Part shown: positions 19,994 to 31,597 of the stretch, piece after piece | How the letters are laid out: every line of letters begins with the position of its first letter | How positions within the stretch are numbered: the first letter of the stretch is position 1 | Assembly (NCBI RefSeq): GCF_023078275.1 | Contig: NC_062971.1 | Coordinates: 4,402,001-4,466,000, forward strand | DNA length: 64,000 nucleotides | Reading direction: 5' to 3' | From: Leguminivora glycinivorella | Lineage: Eukaryota; Arthropoda; Insecta; Lepidoptera; Tortricidae | Program-made: the position numbers and the translations under genes | Notes under the pieces: generated by a model | The model's database searches: none | What the model was told of the DNA's origin: nothing | What the model saw: the letters and a program-made list of their open reading frames with translations, nothing else

Positions 19994-20505
19994 GTACTTT
20001 GCACCACACATCAGATTAACGCGATATCTGGATCGCGTCGGTTCCATTACACGCGTCATAATTGTCAATCCTGGCAGTGACAGATAGCTCATTAGCCCTT
20101 ATCGCGGACAACTCGCTGCGATGTGGACATGGACACAGTGTTTCCTATTTATTATTACGATATACTGGTAGGAACTTAGTGCAGCACATATTTAGGTATC
20201 ACTTTCAATTTAGACCTACGAGTAGGACTGAGATTTATTATATCGAGCATAAATTAGCGTAACTGAAGGTCCGGACTGCTAAAGTCCCTTGAGAAAGGCC
20301 TGAAGATTGCCAACCAATTTTTGGCAGCCATATTGTGATCGAATAAGACGCTACTCCTTATCCCTTGCACCACACATAAGATTAAGGCGATATCGGGATC
20401 GCGTCGGTTCCATTACACGCGTCATAATTGTCAATCCTGGCAGTGACAGATGGCTCGTTAGCTCTTATCGCGCACAACTCGCTGCGATGTGGACATGGAC
20501 AACGT
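19994..20505. repeat. Local direct duplication of a ~145-bp segment
   Basis: 19994-20140 and 20356-20505 are ~90% alike: GCACCACACAT(C/A)AGATTAA, then GGATCGCGTCGGTTCCATTA, then TGTCAATCCTGGCAGTGACA, then CGCTGCGATGTGGACATGGA. The spacing is about 360 bp. The intervening 215 bases hold no recognised feature. Confidence 0.75.
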
Positions 20506-20556
20506 GTATCATTGTTTGACAATACATCGCGAAGGTTAGTGTGGCACTGCAGGCAC

Positions 20557-20668
20557 TTTAGGGTCAGTTGCACCACCGAAAATGGAGAGTTATCCCACCA
20601 TTTTATATATGGAATTTGACAGTTGACAGCCCACTAACCCTGAGTTAAGTGGTTGGTGCAAGTGGTTA
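20557..20668. repeat. Short MITE (copy also at 48398-48515)
   Basis: The ends AGTTGCACCACC and GGTTGGTGCAAG are inverted, and the body has CCACCATTTTATAT and GACAGCCCACTAACCCTGAG. The same body occurs at 48398-48515. Confidence 0.6.
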
Positions 20669-21403
20669 GTGTGGCAACATTGTTGTCCCTTTCAAACATC
20701 GACTACATGTGAGTAATCGGGACGAGACTAAGATGTTGCCACTTTTTAATTTTTACTTTTTTTTTGCCAAGCCATAGCTTGTGATTTTGGAATTGGCCCT
20801 TGAGTGACTAGTGAATTGTGGACTCAGAGGCTCCTGTTCATTTTATTTATTTAGTTACATGAGCAATAAAAAAAACAATGACTTATATATATAACTTATT
20901 AAACTAAACAATTTAATATATGTACAACTTAAAACTTATTTAATTTTGCTTTGCAAACCGTATATACATATTTATAAACGACTATTTATTCCATTGATAT
21001 GTGTTTACAACTTTTATTATTATTTGAGCACTGAATAATCCAGCACGAAATTAATTAGATAGGTATTTATTAAAATTTAATGTGTAGTTTAACGTCACAT
21101 TATAAGAAAATATATTCTTCAATAATTTGTCGCTGTTTAAAAACTCCTTTTTATGTGTATTTTCACATTTTTCCGCCATTTAAATGTCCGTTTTATTGAA
21201 TTACACTACACTCTCTGCTTGCAATCCATCCCAAGGCAGTAGTAAGTTTAGCAAGCCGGCAGCCAAATTACATGCAGTCTCCAGGTATTGCCGCAACCTT
21301 TGCCAATATCTCAGCCACTGACGTATCCGAAGCGATGTAGTTACTATGCCATTCACTTATATATTACTTTGTAAGGACAAGGCCAAAGCTACGTTTTCAC
21401 TTA
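20669..21403. other. No recognisable feature
   Basis: AT-rich, stop-dense sequence with scattered A/T runs. No supported feature. Confidence 0.4.
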
Positions 21404-21548
21404 CGGCTCAACCACGACATTGGTCTAAGCGCGGCAGCGGTGAGCGGCAGCCATACGTGCGAATGAAAAGTCCCATCGCTGTGTCTCGCTCCAATGTATG
21501 ACCGCCGCTCCCCGCTGTAGCGCTTAGACCAATGTCGTGGCTGAGCCG
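21404..21548. mobile_element. MITE with TTA target duplication (PIF/Harbinger-like)
   Basis: The arms CGGCTCAACCACGACATTGG then TCTAAGCGC and their complement (GCGCTTAGACCAATG then TCGTGGCTGAGCCG) enclose a GC-rich core. TTA lies at 21401-21403 and 21549-21551. Size and duplication resemble 106-256, though the sequence differs. Confidence 0.7.
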
Positions 21549-21551
21549 TTA

Positions 21552-23250
21552 GTGTTCTGAACAGTTCTGAGCGAGAGATTCGTTCGATAAAGACATGGAA
21601 GTCAAGTGTTTTCATCTACGCACGAACAAACTAATACTCAGAACTGTGCACACGCGTCACACCACTGTGCACAAAGCGAATCCGTTCCATTCAAAAAGAG
21701 TGCAGTACATGTCGAATGGAACGAATGAGTGAATAAAAGTATACATGTGTATAACAGATTAACCAATAAAATGGTAACTCTTAACAGTTACGACTGTATA
21801 TATCGATACAAGTGTTATACAATCAAATTTTGTTCTTTCCATTCATGCCGAATCTCATGAATTGACCTGTATCTGCGACCACATTTGATGCTATGCACAT
21901 GTGTCTAAATTTTGCCAGATCCTTACTTTTAAAGTCTGTGTACTCTGCGTATTGCTTAGTCATAAATTGTTTGCGCAGTCTGATGTGGGGTATGCCGAAC
22001 ACACATCTATTTTATGTGGGCGTGTTAAATTGTCGTATCCTTTGAGTAGTTATGCCATTGGAGAATGACAATCAAAAATTAATTAAATTACTTACTCGTT
22101 TGCGCAGAAACCGACTACCAATATATTTGAAGTTATGAATGTTACTGAACCAAAAGCATATTACAAATTATAGTAAGTGGCTAATAATTTTTAATTATAA
22201 CCAATAACATTTTATTTGTAGATACCACACAACAGTCATTTCATTTTATTCCAAATCTTAAAGATGTAAAAAATAATTGCGTTGTACTTTACAATTCATT
22301 TGAGTTTCTCCTTCTCTTTTTGTCTTCTTGTTCTGCAATTTAATTCTGGTTTTATAACAACCGACAAAAAAATGTTGTTTTACTAAAACGCCAATTATAA
22401 AGGTTGAGGTGGCAAAGTGCGCCTAGCGGGCAACTGCGCTTACCACAAAATATCTCAAAAACTACCTATAGTAGTGACATCTTACATTGTTTCTACAACT
22501 AAATCTAATCTAAATCTAAATCTAAATCATGTAAAAAATCTATGCCATACGATAAATAAGTTTTTCTACTCCCGAACTGTCATTTACAGGGTCGTGCATA
22601 GATCTTTTAAAATCTACATAAAAGTCTATTCCCCAAAGCCAGCCTCTGCCGACTTCCCGCGCATGCACGCAGTAACGAAAAAATTGAAAACGCATTGTTT
22701 GGCTCTGTAACCATGGCAACGCATTGTTATAACGATACTGCGCGCGTGCGCGGGATAGCTTTAGGCAGCTGCGCTGCCAATGCAAGCCTTTGCATCAAAA
22801 TACAGGAAACAGTGTGAATTTCACGAAAGTTATTCTAGAAAACTATTAAAAACTAAGTGCATGGTCGTAGAAAAAGTATTGTATGCAACGGTGTTTAACT
22901 GAGTCAAAAAATACTCGTGGCGTCTTTACCAACAATTTTCGTTTTCGCCTCAAAATGTTACCCCCACTCGTCTTTTTTGACCTCCTTTAAACGCCTGTTG
23001 CATAAAATACTATTAATGTTTATGTATCATTACAATATCGTGGCTATGTTTCTTATCTACCTCACTATCGTATCCATCCAGTTCTCAGCAAGCGAACAGA
23101 AACCAGGTGGATGGTAAATTGGAAACTAAATATAGCGGGTCCCACCGGGCGGGATGAGCATCGCTTCGACACTACTGAGAACTGTGCTCTGCGGGGAATA
23201 TTGTTATAATTGGAGTGCTGTATGTATCGGATAAGTTTATTTTATGTAAC
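21552..23250. other. Mostly featureless intergenic sequence
   Basis: I see no coding motif or recognised repeat boundary in ~1.7 kb. There is a short ATCTAAATCTAAATCTAA microrepeat near 22500 and a GCGCGTGCGC palindrome near 22743. Confidence 0.4.
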
Positions 23251-23254
23251 TTGT

Positions 23255-23470
23255 AATATATAGAATAGAATAGAATAGAAGAACTTTATTCAAAAATGCT
23301 TAATTTAAACTTAAAAACTAATAACACTAACATAATAAATATTATTATTGTATTAAAGCGTAACTGAAAAGGTCTCCACTCAGCTTCATGCCAAGGGACC
23401 CTGGAGGACCCTGACGCTGGTCTTCCGTGGAGACCCTTCCGAGAGAGTGCAGCTACAAACTATACAAAAC
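23255..23470 (-). repeat. LINE-like 3' end with ATTCT tail
   Basis: On the minus strand it ends in AATAAAGTTCTTCTATTCTA, a polyadenylation-like signal followed by an ATTCT microsatellite, as in many LINE 3' ends. The body has GGTCTCCACTCAGCTTCATG and a near-complementary GTGGAGACCC. Confidence 0.45.
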
Positions 23471-23474
23471 AATA

Positions 23475-23895
23475 GTTATTTGTTATACAAGGGTGCAAAG
23501 TTGTATTTTAACGCCGAGTGTGGAATTGAAAAACGAGCATGTGAAAGGATTCTATAGTTGAACCACGAGCGAAGCGAGTGGTTCGAGAATAGAATCCTGA
23601 ACTTGCGAGTTTTTTAACACACGAGAAGTAAAATACATTTACACCCGAGTGTAACACAAAACTTTTCCCCTCGCTATAGCGAGGAAAGTACAACGCAAAA
23701 AGCGCGTTTATCACTGCTTCCAGTAGTTCCACAGGTGGTAAATCATCGTCATCTCTAGATTCACTCACTTTTATCAATTTTAAAGCAGAAAAAATTACTA
23801 TATTCAAGGTCAAATTACATTATCCACTAGTGGATAAAATGCGTTTTTACCCGCTGGTATTGAAGGACAAAACACGTGTTTCCGAGCTAGTGAGG
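23475..23895. repeat. Repeat family I, uninterrupted copy
   Basis: It starts TTTGTTATACAAGGGTGCAA and ends CCGAGCTAGTGAGGGGAAAA. It contains CGAGCGAAGCGAGTGGTTCG and GAGTGTAACACAAAACTTTT. The same element is split by an insertion at 27441-28665, so this copy gives the empty site. Confidence 0.7.
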
Positions 23896-24145
23896 GGAAA
23901 ATCATATTATAGTTTTTGCATCTAAATTTGTATAAATATAGGTACCTATAAGAAGACTTTAATGCTATGAACTATTCACATGTAATAATCGCACAAAAAT
24001 GACATGATTAGATCCAAAAGATTGGCGTAACCTGGACATAAAATATACAATTAATTATTTTTGTTACCATATCCTTAGCAAAGACTTTTAATTACAGTTT
24101 TTCAATACACATGGGTATTACATTATTTTCATACTATGTTTGACG

Positions 24146-24385
24146 ACCGGTCTGGCTCAGTCGGTAGTGACCCTGCCTACTGAGCCGCGGTTCCGAATCC
24201 CGGAAAGGGCATTTATCATAGATATTTGTTCCTGAGTCATGGATGTTTTCTATGTATATAAGTATGTATTTATCTATTTAAGTATGAATATCATCGCTTA
24301 GCACCCAGAGTAGGTACAAGCTTTGCTAAGTTGATCTGTGTAAGGTGTCCCCAATATTTATGTATTTATTTATGTTACACCTACG
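24146..24385 (+). mobile_element. tRNA-derived SINE family B
   Basis: The head is GACCGGTCTGGCTCAGTCGG with B box GGTTCCGAATCCC, and the body is TTGTTCCTGAGTCATGGATG then TTTTCTATGTATATAAGTA. Minus-strand copies lie at 24636-24886 and 58739-59002. No clear target duplication is seen here. Confidence 0.65.
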
Positions 24386-24635
24386 ATCATCAATTCTGTC
24401 AATAAATCGTTAGTGTATTTAAGGCTTGACTGCACGCTCATATTCGGCGTGCAGCAGGGCGGCGTGCGTAGTAATGTAGAAATTGCAGAACATTCCCAAA
24501 AAGCGGAAACATTCTTGAGAATGTTCGCAGAACATTCCTGCAACATGAAATTTATTGTTTAAACGAGAGAATATACTTGAAATAAAGTTTAAATGGGCAT
24601 AATATAAAACTATATGTTATTATACATATAAATAA

Positions 24636-24886
24636 ATAAATAAATATTATAGGACATTCTTACACAGATTGACTGAGGCCCACGGTAAGCTCAAGAAGGC
24701 TTGTGTTGTGGGTACTCAGGCAATGATATATATAATATATAAATACTTATATACATAGAAAACATCCATGACTCAGGAACAAATATCAGTGCTCATCACA
24801 CAAATAAATGCCCTTACCGGGATTCGAACCCGGGACCGCGGCGTAGCAGGCAGGGCCACTACCGACTGCGCCAGACCGGTCGTCAA
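24636..24886 (-). mobile_element. tRNA-derived SINE family B, opposite orientation
   Basis: It reads, on the minus strand, from the head (complement of CGCCAGACCGGTCGTC) through the B box (GGATTCGAACCC on the plus strand) to a TTTA tail. It lies 250 bp from the plus-strand copy, so transcripts across both could form a long hairpin. Confidence 0.75.
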
Positions 24887-25111
24887 ATACAATATAACAT
24901 TGACATATAATATTGTCTATAAACAGTTAGCTATTTTGTTGTGTTTATTTGACTGGAAAATCAAAACGTATATTTATTTAGTTAATACTTAAAAAAAACA
25001 ACAATCGTTTATGAAAATAACCTACTTACAAAATAAAACTTAAAGAAATAAACTAAAACTACCTAAAAATAAAACTTAAAATAATAAACTAAAACTACCT
25101 AAAAATAAAAC

Positions 25112-25453
25112 CTAAAATAATAAGCCTTGCCCACGTGGCAAGGTACCCATCACGCAGGCAGCATTCCCGCGCTGTATTGCGATTGCAATCTTTTGCGCGA
25201 GAAAACTGCCCGCGCGAGGGTCCCCCGTTGACTCCCTCAACCGCCTGCCCAGTTCTCTGCAGAGCCCGCGCGCACCGCCACCCCACGGACCGAGTGTCTC
25301 GACACCAAAAGCTACAAATTCGTAATTGGTGCCGAGACAGCTATATTTATTTCTTTTAAAACGCTCTCGGGCGTCAGCCGCCGCCCCGGCATTTTTAGTG
25401 GTGGCTGAAATGTAGGACGCTGCCAGCGTATCGGTGCAGGTAGCGTCCCACAT
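25112..25453 (-). pseudogene. C-terminal domain of a LINE-type polymerase (fragment)
   Basis: A 113-codon open frame reads WDATCTDTLAASYISA near the start, then EFVAFGVETLGPWGG, LGRRLRESTGDPRAGS and ending AIAIQRGNAACVMGTL. I recall this pattern as the conserved C-terminal domain, possibly a nuclease fold, that follows reverse transcriptase in some metazoan retroelement proteins. No RT core precedes it, because an in-frame stop lies just upstream. It is GC-richer than its surroundings. The fragment looks intact over its length. Confidence 0.5.
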
Positions 25454-25831
25454 GTAATGTTTTTGTTTTTAGACAGGGGATGTGTCTTTGCTTAGATTAT
25501 TATGTGTTTAATGTATGTGATGTACATGAGTTTATATTGGTTCAAGGGCCAATGTTGGAACTTACGTAAGGTTATAAGTTTATTAACTATGAAGTTCGTA
25601 TGTGTACCACTATAAACTGTACTGGTTGAATAGAATTATTCATCTTGGAAGTTATTTTGTTGATAAGTGATAAGTTACCAATAAGTTGCTTAAATTCTCA
25701 CTATACTTCAGGGAACATTTCGACTTTCAGACTTCATAGTTTTAGTCCTGACTTTTTTAAATTAGGTACCGAACTATTATTTCTTGATTGATTGATTGAT
25801 CTTGATTTGGTCATGTCAAAATATAAATAAA

Positions 25832-25895
25832 ACTGTCAGGATCGAACCTGAAATCGGCATACGAAGCCAGCGCACTACCACGGGACTACGTCTTG
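25832..25895 (-). repeat. tRNA-like SINE head
   Basis: On the minus strand it has A-box-like TAGTCCCGTGGTAGTGCGC and B box AGGTTCGATCCTG. No acceptor pairing was found, so it is a relict and not a tRNA gene. Confidence 0.4.
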
Positions 25896-26331
25896 ACTTG
25901 CTGAGTCCGACGAAATCATGGTATAAACTACGAAGTTACTAAGTATTCTGATAAATTCTCGTTCTCGAGAACATTCTCAGAAGTTACCGAAAATTCTCAT
26001 GAGGAAAGTTCTGCAACTTTGGAAACTTCTCGTCCGTGCATTGCTAGGCGTGCGGAGTGCATATCAAACAATGGAAACTCATACAAGTGTCCTGAGTCGA
26101 CGCTGCATAGATAGTATGCAGCTCGCCCGCCCCGCCGCACGCCCCGCCAAACGCTCCGCTCAGAGTGTCCACTCAGGCTTGTTTAGCATTGTCGTTTGGT
26201 AACAGTGGCGAATAACAGACTAGCTGATATCGCCTGATGAACTGACCTAGCCAATATAGAAGAGCAATAGAGAAAGTAACCACGGTACGCTAACGAAGTG
26301 TAAGCAATTGTGGCATCAGATAGGTCCCCGA

Positions 26332-26450
26332 CTATTATGCTTCCAATTTGGATAAAGCATCCGTCACGTTCTGGCAAATACGCCAGTGTGAGAGTGACAG
26401 ATCTGATGTCTTATGCACGTGGATAAGTGATAAATTTGGAAGCATAATAG
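26332..26450. repeat. MITE with CTATTATGCTTCCAA ends
   Basis: CTATTATGCTTCCAATTTGG at the left is mirrored by AAATTTGGAAGCATAATAG at the right. Core ~80 bp, non-coding. Confidence 0.55.
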
Positions 26451-26682
26451 GCGGGCTGATGGTAATCTGTAGCATCAAATTTTTTTATTGGGTATTTTTG
26501 TGGTACACTACTTAACCCTTCATATGGCATATATTTACCACCATGATTTTAGACTTTATTTGTCAAATTCATGAAATAAATTTTCAATCATTTTTGACAT
26601 AAGTACTTCTACCCTCAAATAATGTCCGTGCCGTCTCAGTTTATAAATTCCTGAATAAGAACAACGTGTATACATTCTGAAA

Positions 26683-27189
26683 TATCTGGGCAACCGAGCT
26701 TCGCTCGGTTCTGTTTCGTATCCTTGACATGTGTCGCCATCTAGTTCAAAAATGAATAGTACCTACATCGAGCGAAAGAATTCTCAGCCTTAACAACACA
26801 ACTACTCCACACGAGATGGCGCGCATTTCGCCACAAAAACTCAAATAGTGTATTTTCTATTCGTTTTAGCCTTGACCTGTGTCGCCATCTAGTGTTTGCA
26901 ATAAATAGTACTTACATCGACCGAAAGAATTCTGTCTTAACAGTACAACTACTGCACACGAGATGGCGCGCGAAGAAAAACGCATGAAAACTCGAAAATT
27001 CGCGTTTTCCGGGACCTAAGGATAAGTTAGACCGATTTTTCACCCCCAAAAACCCCCACATAACAAATTTCTGCGAAATCGTTAGAGCGGTTTCCGAGAT
27101 CGTCAGTGTAAATAAATATATATATATAAATAAATAAATAAATAAATAAATAAATATACAAGAATTGCTCGTTTAAAAGTATAAGATAA
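26683..27189 (+). repeat. ~490-bp interspersed repeat family G, copy 2
   Basis: Reverse-orientation match to 6118-6606 and near-identical to 41871-42365. It runs from ATATCTGGGCAACCGAGC to GTTTAAAAGTATAAGATAAG and includes a TAAA microsatellite near 27120-27155. Confidence 0.7.
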
Positions 27190-27440
27190 GCTGACACGTG
27201 CGCCCAACGGAGCCTGTACGTAACGGAGCTTGCACGCGTCATTTGATCGCGTAACAGCCCTATAAGCAACCTCGCACCAAGCAAGTACATATCATTGATT
27301 ACTATCAACACTGATACTTCATGTTCTGCAAGGTAATAATATTCCTACAGATTTTTTTGTACGATTTTTTATTTGACACTTAAAAATTCACCGTTGGCAA
27401 CCATTTTCGATGTTCTGCACAGATAGCATGGTCGCGCGAT

Positions 27441-28665
27441 AATAGTTATTTGTTATACAAGGGGGCAAAGTTGTATTTTAACGCCGAGTGTGGAATTGAA
27501 AAACGAGCAAGTGAAAGGGTTCTATAGTTGAATTCGAAAATAGAATCCTGAACTTGCGAGTTTTTTGACACACGAGAAGTAAAATACATTTGCACCCGAG
27601 TGTAACACAAAACTTTTCCCCTCAGTATAGCCACAGAATACAACGCAAAAAACTTTTTAACAAAAAATAAAACGGCCTTCAAAAATAAGCGCGTTACAAA
27701 ACACGGAGAAACTAAAAAGCAAAAAATAATAAACCTTTGAATTCAGATTTCTTATCGGATTGCAATAATCTAAACATCCAAATTATAAACAAATCAATTA
27801 CTTTTGTAGTCGGTACCAGACCTGTTCATTGCCTTGCTATTCCTGTTTGCACCACCCAACCATACGCAGGCTGGCACCGACTCCAAAAATAATTGATTTG
27901 TTTATAATTTGGATGTTTAGATTATTGCAATCCGATAAGAAATCTGAATTCAAAGGTTTATTATTTTTTGCTTTTTAGTTTCTCCGTGTTTTGTAACGCG
28001 CTTATTTTTGAAGGCGGTTTTATTTTTTGTTAAAAAGTTTATTTATTTGTTGATTTTTAGTGGTTCCTATTGATATTCTATGTATCAGTCCGAATATATG
28101 TACAGTAGTGAAAGAATTATCCTTTAACTCCTAACCATTGAGGAGTTGACCTTCCATCATCAGCTCAGCCACATAAAGTTATCACCATCAGGCGTAAATA
28201 CTGGTTTACCTTTGAAAAATACACTAAAAATATTACATGTGCCTATAACATTTGAGGAGTTCCCTCGATTTCTCCAAGATCCCATCATCAGACCCCGACT
28301 TGGTGCCAATGGGACCATCTCGGGGTTATACCTGATCGAATGAAAAAAAAATTTTGAAAATCGGTCCATGATTCTCGGAGATATCGAATAACATACATAC
28401 AAAAAAAAAAAAAAAAACATTCAGTCGAATTGAGAACCTCCTCCTTTTTTGAAGTCGGTTAAAAATGCGTTTATCACTGCTTCCAGTAGTTCCACAGGTG
28501 GTAAATCATCTTTATTACTAGATTCACCTACTTTTATCAATTTTAAAGCAGTTAATTTGACTTTATTCAAGGTTCATCTTTACACACTAGTGGATAAAAT
28601 GCGTTTTTACCCGCTGGTATTAAAGGACAAAACACGTGTTTCCGAGCTAGTGAGGGGAAAACAAT
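27441..28665. repeat. Repeat family I copy split by a nested insertion
   Basis: The left half 27441-27656 matches 23475-23695, and the right half 28463-28665 matches 23700-23895. The two halves abut in the 23-kb copy at CAACGCAAAAAGCGCG. The inserted block is 27651-28464. Confidence 0.75.
27651..28464. mobile_element. Nested element with 164-bp foldback arms
   Basis: Arms 27651-27814 and 27876-28040 are near-identical inverted copies around a 61-bp loop. The remaining ~420 bases include AATCGGTCCATGATTCTCGG, a poly-A run at 28400 and the end CCTCCTTTTTTGAAGTCGGT then TAAAAA. The far-left TTTTTAAC and far-right GTTAAAAA are inverted, so the whole may be one DNA element with a duplicated end. 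Confidence 0.6.
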
Positions 28666-28750
28666 ATAACGTCAAGCCGTCCTTTTCGCACTATTTGTAA
28701 GTGCGATAGGGACGGCCAGACGTTATACCGTTTATCACGGGACCATGCTT
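28666..28750. repeat. Small hairpin repeat
   Basis: ATAACGTCAAGCCGTCC is mirrored by GGACGGCCAGACGTTAT, with GCACTATTTGTAAGTGC at the tip. It ends TATCACGGGACCATGC, which is inverted relative to GCATGGTCGCGCGATA at 27427. Confidence 0.5.
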
Positions 28751-29173
28751 GCCTGCCTGCTTTTCTCATGTTATCGGCAACATCTAATGCCACGTTTATA
28801 AACATGTTACCAACCAGTTAGTTAATAAATTAATAACTTTAAGCGAAATATGTAACTAATAGGTATTAGTAGCTATAAACACTTTAGTTCAAAATATTGT
28901 CCTAACATAGTTGCATGCTTTATCTCTACTAACAATAGTATTCACATAAGACACAACATGTAAACAGTTACCTATCAACCAGTAAGGATTAAAGTTAGAA
29001 CTGAGCGCAGCGCCAACAAACTGGTTATTCCCGTTTGGCGCATTAATTGTACAGCATAAGTGTAATTGTTTATTACGAATAAATAAATAATAATAATGTC
29101 CTACAAAGGACAGCCGACATTAATACGTGTCAGTTGCTCTTGCTTGACTAAGCCCGTTTGAGTTTACTTTCAA

Positions 29174-30027
29174 CATAGCTGGGCATTAACTCGTTAATCC
29201 GTTAATCGTTAATTAACGAAGTTAACATTTCGATTAACGGATTAACTTTTAAGTTAACTTTAAAAAATGTTAACGGATTCGTTAACTTCCGTTAAATTGC
29301 ATAGAGTCCGTTAATCGTTAATCCAGCACCCCAAGCGGCTCGCTGCGCCGCGAAAACCACGTTCTTACTGTTACTGTAAAAACCCGTAGTACGACAAAAC
29401 CTAGGTTTTATCGGTAAAAGCAGATCCGTCGGATATAAACAGTCTAAAGACCAATTGGCGACTTTGGATCACTTATTCGAGATCTTCTAAATCTTATTAG
29501 GCGTGCTAGATCGATCACTAACCTGGGAATGGAGTGCAATCATCAGGCATGACAGACAAATCGCGCAACCGACGCATCGAGTTAGAGTCCGGCGCGGGCC
29601 TTAGATTACTCTACAAAGTTATCGTGGCCCACAGCATCGAGTTGTCATCTCAAATCTCAATCTGAAGAACCGACGCACCACGATCGCGACCGCATGAATG
29701 ACCCAATAATTACCAATCCGAAGTAAAACCTAGGATTTAGCCAACCAGCGGCGGTAAAAGCTGAAGAGATCGTAATTATTACATTTCGGTTTTTTACCGA
29801 TTGGCGACACAGGTTTTAATGGTTTTTGGTGGATACTTAGTAAATAGAAATACATAATACCTACAGTGTAGTCCCATTTTTATGAAGTGTTAACGGATTA
29901 TCGATTAACTTTAACTTCCGTTAAATCTACCGAAATGTATCGTTTTAACGATTAACGAAGTTAACTTTTTAAGTAACGGATTAACGATTATCGAAGTTAA
30001 CTATTTGATTAACGGTGCCCAGCTATG
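29174..30027. mobile_element. hAT-like element with GTTAAC iterons and 8-bp target duplication
   Basis: The inverted ends CATAGCTGGGCA and TGCCCAGCTATG are flanked by ACTTTCAA at 29166-29173 and 30028-30035. Both subterminal regions (29185-29325 and 29885-30018) are packed with TTAAC, GTTAATC and CGTTAA units in both directions. The ~550-bp middle has no coding frame. It is a non-autonomous element; the superfamily is inferred from the 8-bp duplication. Confidence 0.8.
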
Positions 30028-30054
30028 ACTTTCAAATAATAATTTTTAAATTCC

Positions 30055-30470
30055 CGTGTGGTGACGGGTTAAGAATTTAACCACCCCCTTCCTTCCCGTG
30101 GGTGTCGTAAAAGTCGACTGTGGGATATGGGTTAAATTGTGGCGTAGGCTGGCAACCTGTCACTGCAATGTCACTGTTTCATTTTCTTTCAACCCCTTAA
30201 TGAGGACGCACACTGACATTTTATCCCGCCAGGTGGCGCCTGTGCAAGTGCACAGGCATGTCACTATCATGTCATTCATATGTGTGAGAGAGACAAAAAT
30301 ATCATCTTCTCGCTCTTGCGCATGAAATTCTTTATCTGTGCAATTGACTAATATGGTGGCGCTATCTGTCATAAGCTTTGAGTGTGCCTCCTCATTGCCA
30401 AGAGTGGCAATGATACTTGAGTAGTTTCATATGCTCTGCCTACTCTTTTATGAAATCGTCACTACTTTTA
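30055..30470 (+). repeat. Interspersed repeat (1925 family) with nested insertion
   Basis: It begins GTGACGGGTTAAGAATTTAA and passes GTCGACTGTGGGATATGGGT and GGCTGGCAACCTGTCACTGC. It resumes after the insertion with TTGCCAAGAGTGGCAATG. The uninterrupted counterpart is at 1925-2130. Confidence 0.65.
30197..30397. mobile_element. Nested short inverted-repeat element
   Basis: TGAGGACGCACACTG at the left and AGTGTGCCTCCTCA at the right are inverted. It interrupts the host repeat between CAACCCCTT and TTGCCAAGAG, which are contiguous (in reverse) at about 2010-2030. The core contains GGTGGCGCCTGTGC palindromes. Non-coding. Confidence 0.65.
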
Positions 30471-30804
30471 AAAAAAACTTGTATCTTCGTCTCTCAATGA
30501 AAAGAAAATTGTTGTAAGTATGTATGGAATGCATATAGATAGACTTACTGCGTTTTAACTTTGAGGAGCAGCGTGAGATACGAGATTTTTTCAAAGTAGT
30601 GACGAAATGCAGGCGTGATTATATGTATGTAATACTCAAATTGACAGGCACGCCGCTTTAAGTCATAAAACCGCCCAATTGAAGCACAAGGCTTCATCCA
30701 TCCCTTCAAAGGGGTTCAAAAGGCTCTGGAATGCGTATCGAAATACAATAGGCGTCTGAAAAGGTTCAGTCACAGTTAAATTACTGTTTGGAGTATATTG
30801 ACAA

Positions 30805-31045
30805 TAACCTAACCACAAAATTAAAATTTTGAAAAACCCCCGATATAGTGGACCGATTTTCATAAAACATGGCTAAGAACACTCCCGACTAACTCAGCTT
30901 TCACACAAAAAAAACTAAATCTAAATCGGTTCATTCGTTCGAGATCTACGATGCCACAGACAGACACACACACAGACAGGCAGACAAACAGACAGACAGA
31001 CACGTCAAACTTATAACACCCCTTCGTTTTTGCGTCGGGGGTTAA
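30805..31045 (-). repeat. Interspersed repeat with CAGA tract
   Basis: Full-length copy of the family at 2270 and 4455, ending CGTTTTTGCGTCGGGGGTTA and containing the tract around 30957-31001. Confidence 0.65.
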
Positions 31046-31299
31046 AAAAAATTACTAAGTAACTAACTATCTTAAAGAACGCTTAAAGAACATTATTTAT
31101 CTCTCCCTTAGTGATCGTATTGCTATTTTTACTCTGTGGTTGGTATGATTGCTGTATATTGTTGGTTTGTTACTATATATCTGTCTTGCTGTATATTACT
31201 ATTTAAGTATGTTTATGTAAGTCTATTTATATTCTCTTATATGTGTATGTTTATTCAATTTGTGTGTTGGAAATTAGAATAAGTATGATTTTTCATTTC

Positions 31300-31492
31300 G
31301 AAGCACCTACTCTTTCTGATTATGTTTTTTATTTCCGCTACCCAAAGGTTGTCTGGTAGAGATCGCTCTTTAGCGATAAGACCGCCTGTTGTCTGCCTCT
31401 ATTTATAATCATTTGTTTTGTCTCCGCTGTATCTTTTTTCTGTATCTCTTGCTGAGGTGTGCCAATAAAGAGTATTCTATCTATCTATCTTA
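31300..31492 (+). repeat. LINE-like 3' end with ATCT tail
   Basis: TTGCTGAGGTGTGCCAATAAAGAG contains an AATAAA signal and is followed by CTATCTATCTATCT. This resembles the 3' end of a Jockey/R1-type LINE. The coding part is absent. Confidence 0.4.
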
Positions 31493-31597
31493 GGCTTATT
31501 GTTTTTGTAATGTTTTTTTGTGTTTATTTGCAATTTTAATTTTAATTTTTTAATTTTAATTTTGTAATTTTTTAATATTAGTTATATATTTTGTATA

